DNA of 31,982 nucleotides from a virus. Each line of letters starts with the position of its first letter. The stretch's first letter is position 1. The position numbers were made by a program, and so were the translations under genes. The stretch is from positions 1 to 31,982 of the IMG/VR virus record IMGVR_UViG_3300042307_001067. One strand, 5' to 3'. Shown here in pieces: positions 24,103 through 31,548 of the stretch. The notes beneath the pieces are model-generated. The model did no database searches and was not told the DNA's origin. It saw only the letters and a program-made list of their open reading frames with translations.

Positions 24103-25599
24103 TTATGAGATTCTTCTCATTAAATCTTTAATTGCCGTAATTTGTGGATCTACATAAGCAGTAGACTCATTCAAATTAGTGGACTTAGAAGATTGGATTG
24201 TTTTATTAACTTTATTTTCTACAGATTCATTCATAGGGGATTTATTATCTAATTCCGTTTTGATAGTTTTGTAGATGTTTTTAGATTCTTTAATAGTCTC
24301 AGCATTATCAAATCTCTTAAGAATATCCATTTTTTCTTTCTTAGTAGTTGAATGCTCAGTAAATAATCTATTAACATAAGCCAAGTTAGTGTTAAACAAC
24401 GCAACTTCGTTTAGTTTTTCTTTGAATACATTAAGTGCTTTTTTATACTCTTCGTTTTTAGTTTTCAACTCTTTGTATTCTCTCATTATTTTGGATTCGG
24501 AAACTGTGTTTTTTGTTGGTTCTCTACGAACTATAGGTTTACTTGTTGTTCTAGATTCTCTAGCCGCTAATCTAGCACCATGATATCTTTGTTTACCACT
24601 AGTTCTAGAGTGTCTTTGCAACTTATCTTCTTCAATGTACGCACCTTCTTCAAAACCTTCAAGATCTTCAAAATCTTCAATCGATCTACTTCCAGCATGT
24701 CTTCCTTCTGGAGTATCTCTTAACCATCTTGAAGCATCATCTGAATTGTTTATTTTAAAATTCATAGTCGCATCTGAAACTTTTCCTCCTGGTACATAAT
24801 CTCCAGGTACATAATCTTCCGATGGTTCATTCATTTCAATTTCGTAGACGATTTCATCTTTTTCTTCATACATACCTGAACCACATTCAGAACAGTATTT
24901 ACCTTCTTCGTCTTCGTACATTGCGCCTGAACCACATTCAGAACATTGTTCACCTTCTTCGTGCATAGAACCCCATCCTTCTTCCATAGATTCCTTAATA
25001 TAATACTCTGCACCCGTTCCGTTATCTTTTAGATGAATACCTCCTTCGTCTTTAACTACCTCTACTTCGTCATTATCAGAAAGTTTTTTAAATACTTTAA
25101 CTACTTCTTCATCAGAAGCACCTGTTAAATCTAAAATTTCTTCACTTTCATCATCTGAACCCATCATAGGTAATTCTAAACCTAAACCAATTTCATCGTC
25201 ATCATCTTCTACACCTTCACCAGCATCTAAGTCTAGGTCAGTGTCTAAGTCTAAGTCAATTTTATTTGGTTCCTCATCTTCATCATCTTCATCATCACCA
25301 AACTGTAATGAATCATCTTCATCAGATTCTTCTTCATCGTCAAGATCTAACTTAACGTCTTCTTCATCATCGGATCCTTTAGTTTCTACATCGTCAACAC
25401 TAATCTCATCATCTTCTTCTTCTGAGATTGGTTCTTCTTTCTTTTCACCTTTATTTTTTAAAGATGACTCAACGATGCTTTCAATTTCTTTCGACATATG
25501 TGCCGCAAGTATTTCTTTCGTGTTGGCTTTTAAGGCATCCTCTAAAGACTTTGCTTCTAGTAAAGCCTCTTCGATGATTGATTTCTTTTTTTCAGCCAT
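24103..25599 (-). CDS. gp22: Prohead core scaffold (gp22-like) with acidic tract and zinc-ribbon motif
   Basis: By position (between gp21 and gp23) and composition this is the scaffold that fills the prohead core and is then digested. At 498 aa it is nearly twice T4 gp22 (269). Residues 1-50 are helical, 58-160 are extremely Asp/Glu-rich with Leu-Asp repeats, and the last ~130 residues are a coiled coil (KELKTKNEEYKKALNVFKEKLNEV). Unusually, it carries two CSECGSG motifs (Cys219/222 and Cys236/239), a zinc-ribbon-like CxxC-x13-CxxC. Several LNE or MNE sites near the C-terminus (LNE at 476-478, MNE at 456-458, each before Ser) could be protease sites. Sequence identity to T4 is not evident. 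Confidence 0.75.
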   Translation of the reverse strand: MAEKKKSIIEEALLEAKSLEDALKANTKEILAAHMSKEIESIVESSLKNKGEKKEEPISEEEDDEISVDDVETKGSDDEEDVKLDLDDEEESDEDDSLQFGDDEDDEDEEPNKIDLDLDTDLDLDAGEGVEDDDDEIGLGLELPMMGSDDESEEILDLTGASDEEVVKVFKKLSDNDEVEVVKDEGGIHLKDNGTGAEYYIKESMEEGWGSMHEEGEQCSECGSGAMYEDEEGKYCSECGSGMYEEKDEIVYEIEMNEPSEDYVPGDYVPGGKVSDATMNFKINNSDDASRWLRDTPEGRHAGSRSIEDFEDLEGFEEGAYIEEDKLQRHSRTSGKQRYHGARLAARESRTTSKPIVRREPTKNTVSESKIMREYKELKTKNEEYKKALNVFKEKLNEVALFNTNLAYVNRLFTEHSTTKKEKMDILKRFDNAETIKESKNIYKTIKTELDNKSPMNESVENKVNKTIQSSKSTNLNESTAYVDPQITAIKDLMRRIS

Positions 25600-25662
25600 T
25601 TTTTTCTTTTTTTATTTTTTTTTATTTATTATTAAATAACGCAAAATATTTCGCATTTCTTA

Positions 25663-25670
25663 ATAAATAT
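25663..25670 (-). promoter_or_regulatory. Putative late promoter motif upstream of the gp22-like gene
   Basis: Minus-strand GCATATTTATTAAG, 63 nt before the scaffold's ATG, in the 101-nt non-coding gap after gp21. This is the longest motif-to-start distance of the set, leaving an unusually long leader for this phage. Confidence 0.55.
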
Positions 25671-25700
25671 GCAATACTTTTAAAAAGTGTTATTTTTTTA

Positions 25701-26390
25701 TTAATCCAGTAAAAAATTATTTAAAGAGTCTTTTAAAAGATTATCTTCATTTTTAATTTTAGATTCTGACATTTGTTGTTCTCTAGAAGGTTCTTCACTA
25801 TAAATCCAAGAACCTGGTGTTGATGGTGATGTGACAATATCCCAACAAATCAATTCGAAGTCATCTTGTACAATATTTTTACCACCTTCTTTTTCTAAAG
25901 AACCTACACCTCTTGACGATACACCAATCTTTAAACCTTTTCTAATGTAATTAGCAACTCTATCACCCTCACAAGAAATTATTCCTTGATTAACAAATCC
26001 TGGTGACATAATAATTTCTAATTTACCCATCAATACATTACCTTCCCACCACAAGTCAACTACGTTGTGAGAAATTCTACTTACTGCAACTATTGAAGAT
26101 TCTGGGTGATCTGCCTCACCTAACGCTCTTTTTTCTTTGATTAATTTTAAATAGTTTTCTGCCTCTCTCCTTAAGATGGCTTCAGGGTATATCCTACCAT
26201 TTCTATTTTCTACACCATACTTTTGCATTACGGCATAAACAACCAAAGGTTCTTCTATAATAGGTTGACCTTTGGTTAAGTTTGACATCTCATTCACAAA
26301 ATGTCTATTATCTTTTGGGGAAATGTATCCTGCGTCGTATTCAACAAGGATACCTTTTATATTTATTTCGTTTTTTTTAAGAATTTCCAT
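25701..26390 (-). CDS. gp21: Prohead core protease (T4 gp21-like)
   Basis: Serine protease that cleaves the scaffold and capsid protein during head maturation. The family features are GEADHPESS with the catalytic histidine His95, KIGVSSRGVGS with the catalytic serine at 158/159, and the ELICWDIVTSPSTPGSW segment (179-195). 229 aa is close to T4 gp21 (212). The polar C-terminus (about 200-229) is a probable autocleaved tail. It has its own ATATTTAT motif 20 nt upstream, embedded in an inverted repeat, and a 101-nt non-coding leader separates it from the gp22-like gene downstream. Confidence 0.95.
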   Translation of the reverse strand: MEILKKNEINIKGILVEYDAGYISPKDNRHFVNEMSNLTKGQPIIEEPLVVYAVMQKYGVENRNGRIYPEAILRREAENYLKLIKEKRALGEADHPESSIVAVSRISHNVVDLWWEGNVLMGKLEIIMSPGFVNQGIISCEGDRVANYIRKGLKIGVSSRGVGSLEKEGGKNIVQDDFELICWDIVTSPSTPGSWIYSEEPSREQQMSESKIKNEDNLLKDSLNNFLLD

Positions 26391-26391
26391 A

Positions 26392-26426
26392 ACAGTGATA
26401 TACTTTTATTATAAATATACCACTGT
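26392..26426. repeat. Inverted repeat framing the gp21 promoter region
   Basis: Arms 26392-26402 and 26416-26426 are an 11-bp inverted repeat with one G/T exception (ACAGTGATATA against TATACCACTGT on the plus strand), separated by 13 nt. It contains the ATATTTAT motif and ends 2 nt before the gp21 start codon, so it could be an operator or an RNA hairpin controlling protease expression. Confidence 0.55.
26411..26418 (-). promoter_or_regulatory. Putative late promoter motif upstream of gp21
   Basis: Minus-strand GTATATTTATAATAAAAG, 20 nt before the protease ATG. It overlaps one arm of an inverted repeat (26392-26426). Confidence 0.6.
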
Positions 26427-26435
26427 AGTAAAAAA

Positions 26436-26873
26436 TTACTTTTTAGATTTATGGAAAGTAAAAACTGAATTGTTTTCTAAACACTCGTTTACCACATCAT
26501 AGATTATTCTCTTACTATTTTCTATGATATTAATTTTATTAATTGGTAAATGTTTTTTTTGATATAATGTTATTTCACATGACATAAAACTTCTTTTGTT
26601 TACATTTAATCCTGAAGTCCTCATATCTAAATCAACAATGTATTTATTATCGTGAAATAATTCTTTATTGATATTGTTACTTATTTTTTGTTTTATTTTT
26701 TTTCTTATATTACTTAAGAAAAATTCGTAGTTAAAATTTTCGTAATTTTCTTTTAACTCACCCCATGCACACAAGTTTAAATATAAACTTTTTGATTCTT
26801 TATTATTTACGGTACCGATTTTTGTTTTATAGTTTTCTAATAAATCTAACTTGATTTCTTTTCCTAATTTCAT
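26436..26873 (-). CDS. Hypothetical protein in the gp67/gp68 position (145 aa)
   Basis: Unrecognised 145-residue, lysine- and asparagine-rich protein. It has LDLLENYKTKIGTV near the start, a mid-protein IDMRTS-like segment (VDLDMRTSGLNVNKRSF, about 79-95) and a C-terminal ENSVFTFHKSKK. In T4 the two genes between gp20 and gp21 are core proteins gp67 and gp68 (141 aa), so this could be a positional equivalent, but no sequence support is visible. Unlike its neighbours it has no ATATTTAT motif; it has a sigma70-type promoter (26915-26943) and follows a terminator, suggesting independent, perhaps early, expression. Confidence 0.7.
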   Translation of the reverse strand: MKLGKEIKLDLLENYKTKIGTVNNKESKSLYLNLCAWGELKENYENFNYEFFLSNIRKKIKQKISNNINKELFHDNKYIVDLDMRTSGLNVNKRSFMSCEITLYQKKHLPINKINIIENSKRIIYDVVNECLENNSVFTFHKSKK

Positions 26874-26914
26874 TCATAAAATTTTTCATATATTGTTATT
26901 TTAAAGTTTATGTA

Positions 26915-26943
26915 ATTATACTATTAAAATAGTTAGTAGTCAA
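26915..26943 (-). promoter_or_regulatory. Sigma70-type promoter upstream of the 145-aa gene
   Basis: On the minus strand TTGACT, a 17-nt spacer and TATAAT: 5/6 and 6/6 matches to the classical -35 and -10 boxes at ideal spacing. It lies between the terminator at 26953-26979 and the start at 26873. In such A/T-rich DNA a chance -10 is easy, but the paired boxes with exact spacing are not. If the host is a Bacteroidota member its primary sigma prefers a different consensus, which lowers confidence. Confidence 0.5.
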
Positions 26944-26952
26944 ATTATGGAA

Positions 26953-26979
26953 ATAAAAAACCCCTCTTTCGGAGGGGTT
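26953..26979 (-). terminator. Factor-independent terminator after the 254-aa gene
   Basis: On the minus strand an 8-bp stem (AACCCCTC with GAGGGGTT) around a 5-nt CGAAA loop, followed by a run of T residues (TTTTTTATTT). It begins 5 nt after the gene's stop and is strikingly G+C-rich against its surroundings. It separates the portal unit from the 145-aa gene. Confidence 0.92.
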
Positions 26980-26984
26980 CGTAT

Positions 26985-27749
26985 TTAATCTATCGATTCT
27001 TTTAAATTGTAAATTTTACTTATCTGTGAGTTGAAATTTTCATAATCAAAATTAGTGTTTAATAACTTATCTTTTACTTTTAATAATTTATCTTTTATCT
27101 CAACATCTGATGATTCATTTACTTTATTATCTATATTTTTTATACACTCTCTTTTTACTGTTTCGAATAAAGATTTTTTATCTTCTTTATTACCATTTAA
27201 AACCGTTTTAATTATTTCTTTTTCAGTTTCATTTATTTCAGAGTATTTTGTATTGAATTTCGTAACTAAAATATTTGCCAACATACTAGGTGGTAAATCT
27301 ATGGATTCCGTAACTACAGTTTCTTCCTCCTTCTCCAACATCCTATTAGTTATATTATTAATTGATTCTTGAATTTTATTGATATTAGATGCGTTTTTAT
27401 TCGTATTCACTAAAAAATTAATATCATTGTAAAAAGATTCGTTTTCCTTAACCAACGATACACCTTTAAGTAATTTGGTGAAATATTCATTTCCACTATC
27501 AATATGTTTTTTATTTAATGATTTTAATAAATCAATATTCTCTTTTATATATTCTTTTGCCTCAGTGGAATCATCAAACTTAGTATTCTGTAAATTACTA
27601 TAGATTAAATACTGTTCCTTTAAAGTATCATTATTACCAATAGTTTTTAAGAATTTATTAAACAATTTTTTACCCTTATCATCTTTATTAATGATAGACT
27701 CAATCATTAACTGTTTAAAAGTATCTTTTATATTACCAAAATTTTTCAT
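26985..27749 (-). CDS. Hypothetical helical protein between portal and protease (254 aa)
   Basis: Unrecognised, highly charged and almost entirely helical 254-residue protein rich in Lys, Asn, Glu and Ile. It contains Glu-rich (MLEKEEETVVTES, about 136-148) and coiled-coil-like stretches and a NESS sequence near residue 211, which resembles the Asn-Glu-Ser sites in the scaffold. It occupies the slot of T4 gp67, a prohead core protein, so a core or scaffold-accessory role is the best guess. Preceded by an ATATTTAT motif 16 nt upstream and ended by a strong GC-rich terminator 6 nt after its stop. Confidence 0.65.
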   Translation of the reverse strand: MKNFGNIKDTFKQLMIESIINKDDKGKKLFNKFLKTIGNNDTLKEQYLIYSNLQNTKFDDSTEAKEYIKENIDLLKSLNKKHIDSGNEYFTKLLKGVSLVKENESFYNDINFLVNTNKNASNINKIQESINNITNRMLEKEEETVVTESIDLPPSMLANILVTKFNTKYSEINETEKEIIKTVLNGNKEDKKSLFETVKRECIKNIDNKVNESSDVEIKDKLLKVKDKLLNTNFDYENFNSQISKIYNLKESID

Positions 27750-27765
27750 GTGTTAGTTTTTTATA

Positions 27766-27773
27766 ATAAATAT
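27766..27773 (-). promoter_or_regulatory. Putative late promoter motif upstream of the 254-aa gene
   Basis: Minus-strand TAATATTTATTATAAAA, 16 nt before the ATG, in the 43-nt gap after the portal gene. Confidence 0.6.
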
Positions 27774-27792
27774 TAAACTTTTATAAAAAAAC

Positions 27793-29688
27793 TTATTTAG
27801 TTAGTTTATCTATTTCTCTAGTCATTTCACTAATTTTAGAATTTAACACATCAGTACCTTTTTCAAAAGAATCTAAATTGTAAATATGATCATTTTTTTC
27901 TAAACTTTCAGTTAATCGTCTTAAATATATTCCCTGATATCTTTTAGTTTTTTCTTCATATATTCTTCTTTTTTCTTCTGTTAAAAGGTTACCGTCTTTT
28001 CTAAAAGATTCAGTAGTTGCTGGTTCTGCGGCTGGTTCTGCGGCTGGTTCTGCACCTGCACCCATATCTCCACCTGCACCCATATCTGCACCACCTGCGT
28101 CACCACCAGCACCTGCTTCGGCTTCACCAGCACCTGATAATAATGCGTCAAAGTCACCATAAAGTTTATCCACTCTATCAAATATACCTGTCTTCTTAAT
28201 AACTTCTGCAGTTTGTTCCATTTCCGCTGCTGCCGCCTTTTCTAATCTTTGTTGTTCTAAATCATTTCTGATTTCTTCATCAGACATACCTAATATTTCT
28301 TTTTTGGCTCTAGTCATAGACATTGCACCAAAACCATTACCTGCGTCTGCAACAGAATCTTTATAAAGAGTTACCTTAAGTTGAGTTTGCTCAACCTTCA
28401 ACATCTCAGCCTGAGTAGATGGGTTATTAAGTGAAAGTGTAAAATTTTCTAATTCATCCTCTAAACCTAAAATATAGAGATGGATAATTGCAATCTTATT
28501 AAGTTCTTGCAACATTGATTGTTGTATTCTATTAATAGTTCTAGCAAATCTAATATCTTGTAACGCCAAATTTTTACCATCACCATTTGCTTCTTCGAAA
28601 CCTAAGAAAGGTTTGGGTACTCTAAGTGCAGTGAATAACTTTTTTTGAAGGTATTGTATATCTGCAATTTCAGAAAGGTTAGTCGCACCCGCCAATGTAT
28701 CAATAGGGCTCGGTGCATTTGGATCTCTAACAGGAATAAAATAATCCTGATCCTGTGCCATTTGATTATATCTAGTATCTATCTGTCCAGTTTGTTGATC
28801 AATAACTGGACTTCTTTTAAAGTTATCTGCAATTTTATTCACATATGCAGGTACATCTTTTTCGTCTATATTACCTACATATATTTTGAATATTCTTCTT
28901 TCAGGTGCTCTCGTTACTCTATATATTAACATCGCATCCTCAGATAATAATAATTGTTTCCATATCCTTCTAGCCTTCTCCAACATAGATGTACCATAAG
29001 GTAATCTTCTATCATCCCCTAATAATCTAAAATGAGCAATTTGCCACGCATTAAATTCTATGTTCCTCTGACCCCAAACAAATGTGACAGGGTTAAATTT
29101 ATCACTATCAGGAATAGTAGAATTCTCACCAAAACCCTCATTCTCTTTTCTACTTATTTCAATATTAGGTAATTGTTTAACACCTGTGATACCTTCATCA
29201 CTATTAATACTTAAGAATAAAAAATTATCTCCGTATTTACATGTGTTTCTTGTCCACATAGGTAGTGAAGTGTGTATATCTAATCTATTGAAAAATAAAT
29301 CTTCTAATATTCTTCTAACTCTTCTACTTTCAGAAAAAATATTTAAAACTTTATTTTCTGAATTTAAAGTTGTAGATTCCTCCATCATTATATCTAATGC
29401 TGCTGCGATTTCGGGAAAAAATTCCATACCCTCAAAATCTGCGTAAGAGGCTAACCTAGTTGTTTCATAATATATGGAGTGTTGATATATCTCATTATCT
29501 ACTTTCTGCCACATATTCGACAAATAGGCGTCTTGTTGTCTTTTAAGTTTTTCGTATTCAAAATCCTCCTTAGATTTAGTTTTAAGGAGTTCCTTATCGT
29601 TTATAGAATATCTAGATTTATTTTGTGCCCTTTTTACCTCAGGACCAAACAAATCATTTAATTGTTGAAATATCGTTCTTTTAGCCAT
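27793..29688 (-). CDS. gp20: Portal protein (T4 gp20-like)
   Basis: Dodecameric head-tail portal through which DNA is packaged. Conserved regions are ASYADFEGMEFFPEIAAALD (about 60-79), WTRNTCKYGDNFLF (142-155), the RVTRAPERRIFKIYVGN stem-region segment (about 258-274) and the ATNLSEIADIQYLQKKLF block (about 334-352). At 631 aa it is longer than T4 gp20 (524); the extra part is at the C-terminus, where residues about 519-557 are an Ala/Gly/Glu/Pro-rich repeat followed by a charged helical tail. An ATATTTAT motif is 29 nt upstream. It follows gp17 directly, with a 53-nt gap. Confidence 0.96.
   Translation of the reverse strand: MAKRTIFQQLNDLFGPEVKRAQNKSRYSINDKELLKTKSKEDFEYEKLKRQQDAYLSNMWQKVDNEIYQHSIYYETTRLASYADFEGMEFFPEIAAALDIMMEESTTLNSENKVLNIFSESRRVRRILEDLFFNRLDIHTSLPMWTRNTCKYGDNFLFLSINSDEGITGVKQLPNIEISRKENEGFGENSTIPDSDKFNPVTFVWGQRNIEFNAWQIAHFRLLGDDRRLPYGTSMLEKARRIWKQLLLSEDAMLIYRVTRAPERRIFKIYVGNIDEKDVPAYVNKIADNFKRSPVIDQQTGQIDTRYNQMAQDQDYFIPVRDPNAPSPIDTLAGATNLSEIADIQYLQKKLFTALRVPKPFLGFEEANGDGKNLALQDIRFARTINRIQQSMLQELNKIAIIHLYILGLEDELENFTLSLNNPSTQAEMLKVEQTQLKVTLYKDSVADAGNGFGAMSMTRAKKEILGMSDEEIRNDLEQQRLEKAAAAEMEQTAEVIKKTGIFDRVDKLYGDFDALLSGAGEAEAGAGGDAGGADMGAGGDMGAGAEPAAEPAAEPATTESFRKDGNLLTEEKRRIYEEKTKRYQGIYLRRLTESLEKNDHIYNLDSFEKGTDVLNSKISEMTREIDKLTK
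28019..28090 (-). repeat. In-frame tandem repeats in the portal C-terminal region
   Basis: Three consecutive 12-nt units GCTGGTTCTGCG/A (28019-28054) encode the repeated Ala-Ala-Glu-Pro, and two 18-nt units starting CCTGCACCCATATCT (28055-28090) encode Gly-Ala-Gly-like repeats (plus-strand sequence given). Unit lengths are multiples of three, so the frame is kept. The region is noticeably G+C-richer than the rest of the gene. Confidence 0.85.
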
Positions 29689-29717
29689 TTTTATCTTTAT
29701 ACTTTATTACTATTATA

Positions 29718-29726
29718 ATAAATATC
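29718..29726 (-). promoter_or_regulatory. Putative late promoter motif upstream of the portal gene
   Basis: Minus-strand GATATTTATTATAATAG, 29 nt before the gp20 ATG, in the 53-nt gap after gp17. It is close to the set's consensus, NATATTTATTATAA. Confidence 0.6.
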
Positions 29727-29741
29727 AAAAAAAAATAAATA

Positions 29742-31538
29742 CTATCTTATCCCAAACAACCAATTGTATTCACCATTATCATTATTACCATTATTCCCTT
29801 GTTTTGGGTGGTAAGTTGGTGTGTTAGTGTAGAATGGGTTAGTATATTTTTGATTAGACAATAGAGGTTCAACTGACTTTTTTGAAACATTTACCCAACT
29901 TTCTAACATAGCCTTAGTTTGTTTCTCTACCATCTCTAATTTTTTGAATGATGTTTGTACAATAAATATACACATAGCGTATGCCATTATTATATCATCA
30001 TGATAACCTTCCATATGATCAGGTCTACCGTTTTTATAAACAAAAGTTCTCAATTCCGAAATTAAACGATGTGATCGTATTATAGTTTTATTCTCTCTAA
30101 TATGTTCCTCAAATTCGGAAACTAATTGTAATCTAGTGTTACCCACATTAAATCCAGGTACTTTATCCCCTTCACTATATTTAGTTTTAGCGTATTTTTC
30201 AGACAATTTTCTACTTTTAGGGTCATCGTAGTGTAAGAAGTTATATTCCATCTCTAACAGTTTTAATACTGTTGCAACACCCATTCCACCTGTGATATCT
30301 ACTATCGTATAGGCACTATACATATTACCATATTTATAAACCACTTCTGCCAACATATCTGGTGGTAGTTTATATTTAAATTCCGCAACTTGTTCTAAAT
30401 TATCAAAATCTAAAATAACTATTGTGGAACTATCTTTACCGTCACCCCTACTAACGTCTACCCCCATAATGTATTTATGTCCAACCTCAGGTTTCTTCCA
30501 TATCCACATAGCCTTTTCTAATTCTGCGGAGAATTCAGGATCTTTGACAAAATTTTCTTCGTGATATGAAATAAATTCGTCATCTATAACGTTACCTCCT
30601 GAACCAATAAATGATACATCAAGTTCTTGTGCAATCTTTTTTGGGTCACCCATATCTGCCGCCATCTCTTCGTACCAAGGGGATAAAGGTTTCCACCCTT
30701 CTTTTACCATAACCTCGTAATATTCTATGGTTGATTCATCGGTTTCATAAATTTTATCTAAATATTCCCATCTCAATTTAGTCCTACTTAAAGTTTTACA
30801 CTCTATCTTTTCATCTTCACCCCTAACCCAAAATAATCCTCTGTTGTATCTAACATCCTGATACCACTTCATTTCAACTACGTTGAAATTGTTTTCTTTA
30901 TTTTTGGCACCATCATAAGTTTTATAATATAGTGGATCCATACCATTTGGTGTAGATATCAGTGCAATCTTACCACCTGTACCTAAAGACGCCAATGCTG
31001 CCCCAAACACATCTGCACCATTATCGATAAAGGCTGCCTCATCCATTACTAAGAATGTTGGTGTAAAACCCCTCAAAGCATCTTTCGATGTTGCTAACGC
31101 TCTAATTTCACAACCATTAGATTTTAATTTTAAATGTCCTTTAGAATTTATTTCTAAATAATCGGTACCCTCATCTAACCCCCATACCCAATAAGGTATT
31201 TGATCTAGAAATTCCTTTATTTTTTTTAAGAACTCTTGTGCCAATGTTTGTTTGTTGGCTAATATTAGTACCTTATGTGGGTTTTCTGGATCACCAAATG
31301 CAGTTTTAACTGCAATATAGGCTGCGGTAGTAGTTGACACACCTGCCTGTCTGGGTTTAGTTACTAAATTACGATTATATTTTTCGTAAGATTTTATTAT
31401 TTCTTTTTGTTTATGGAACAATTTAAAAGGTACCATACCTTCTTGAGTTAAATCGAATGTCTTTAAAAAAGTTTCGATTGCATAAATTGGTTCACCTAAA
31501 CAACGTGCAAATATTTTTAGTTGTTCTCCTCTATCCAT
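29742..31538 (-). CDS. gp17: Terminase large subunit (T4 gp17-like)
   Basis: DNA-packaging ATPase and headful nuclease. The ATPase domain has adenine/Walker A segment TKPRQAGVSTT (60-70), Walker B LVMDEAA (163-169) and the coupling motif STPNG (195-199). The RNase-H-fold nuclease has GVDVSRGDGKDSS (359-371, Asp361), VDITGGMG (413-420, Asp414) and HDDIIMAYAM (513-522, Asp514/515), giving a complete acidic triad. 598 aa compares with 610 in T4. The usual Walker A lysine before Ser/Thr is valine, so Lys61 or Arg63 probably substitutes. No late motif is seen; it starts 10 nt after the upstream partial gene. Confidence 0.97.
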   Translation of the reverse strand: MDRGEQLKIFARCLGEPIYAIETFLKTFDLTQEGMVPFKLFHKQKEIIKSYEKYNRNLVTKPRQAGVSTTTAAYIAVKTAFGDPENPHKVLILANKQTLAQEFLKKIKEFLDQIPYWVWGLDEGTDYLEINSKGHLKLKSNGCEIRALATSKDALRGFTPTFLVMDEAAFIDNGADVFGAALASLGTGGKIALISTPNGMDPLYYKTYDGAKNKENNFNVVEMKWYQDVRYNRGLFWVRGEDEKIECKTLSRTKLRWEYLDKIYETDESTIEYYEVMVKEGWKPLSPWYEEMAADMGDPKKIAQELDVSFIGSGGNVIDDEFISYHEENFVKDPEFSAELEKAMWIWKKPEVGHKYIMGVDVSRGDGKDSSTIVILDFDNLEQVAEFKYKLPPDMLAEVVYKYGNMYSAYTIVDITGGMGVATVLKLLEMEYNFLHYDDPKSRKLSEKYAKTKYSEGDKVPGFNVGNTRLQLVSEFEEHIRENKTIIRSHRLISELRTFVYKNGRPDHMEGYHDDIIMAYAMCIFIVQTSFKKLEMVEKQTKAMLESWVNVSKKSVEPLLSNQKYTNPFYTNTPTYHPKQGNNGNNDNGEYNWLFGIR

Positions 31539-31548
31539 ATATTTTAAT

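Noticed and set aside
24106-24119. TGAGA-TTCT-TCTCA hairpin at the end of the gp22-like gene
   Set aside because: Only 5 bp with a 4-nt loop and it encodes the protein's last residues; no T-tract follows, so not called a terminator.
24831-25639. Alternative ORFs within the gp22-like gene (one Ser-rich, on the plus strand)
   Set aside because: They are shadows produced by the repetitive Asp/Glu codons of the scaffold; no leader or coupling supports them.
25620-25690. GCAAAATATTTCGC near-palindrome and ACTTTTTAAAAGT palindrome after gp21
   Set aside because: Short or mismatched, A/T-dominated and without the shape of a terminator; too weak to annotate beyond the late motif.
26410-26417. Exact T4 late box TATAAATA on the plus strand
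   Set aside because: It points away from gp21, with no plus-strand gene downstream; it arises from overlap with the minus-strand motif.
28017-28199. Leu/His-rich and Gln/Val-rich ORFs across the portal repeat
   Set aside because: Frame shadows of the tandem repeats in gp20.
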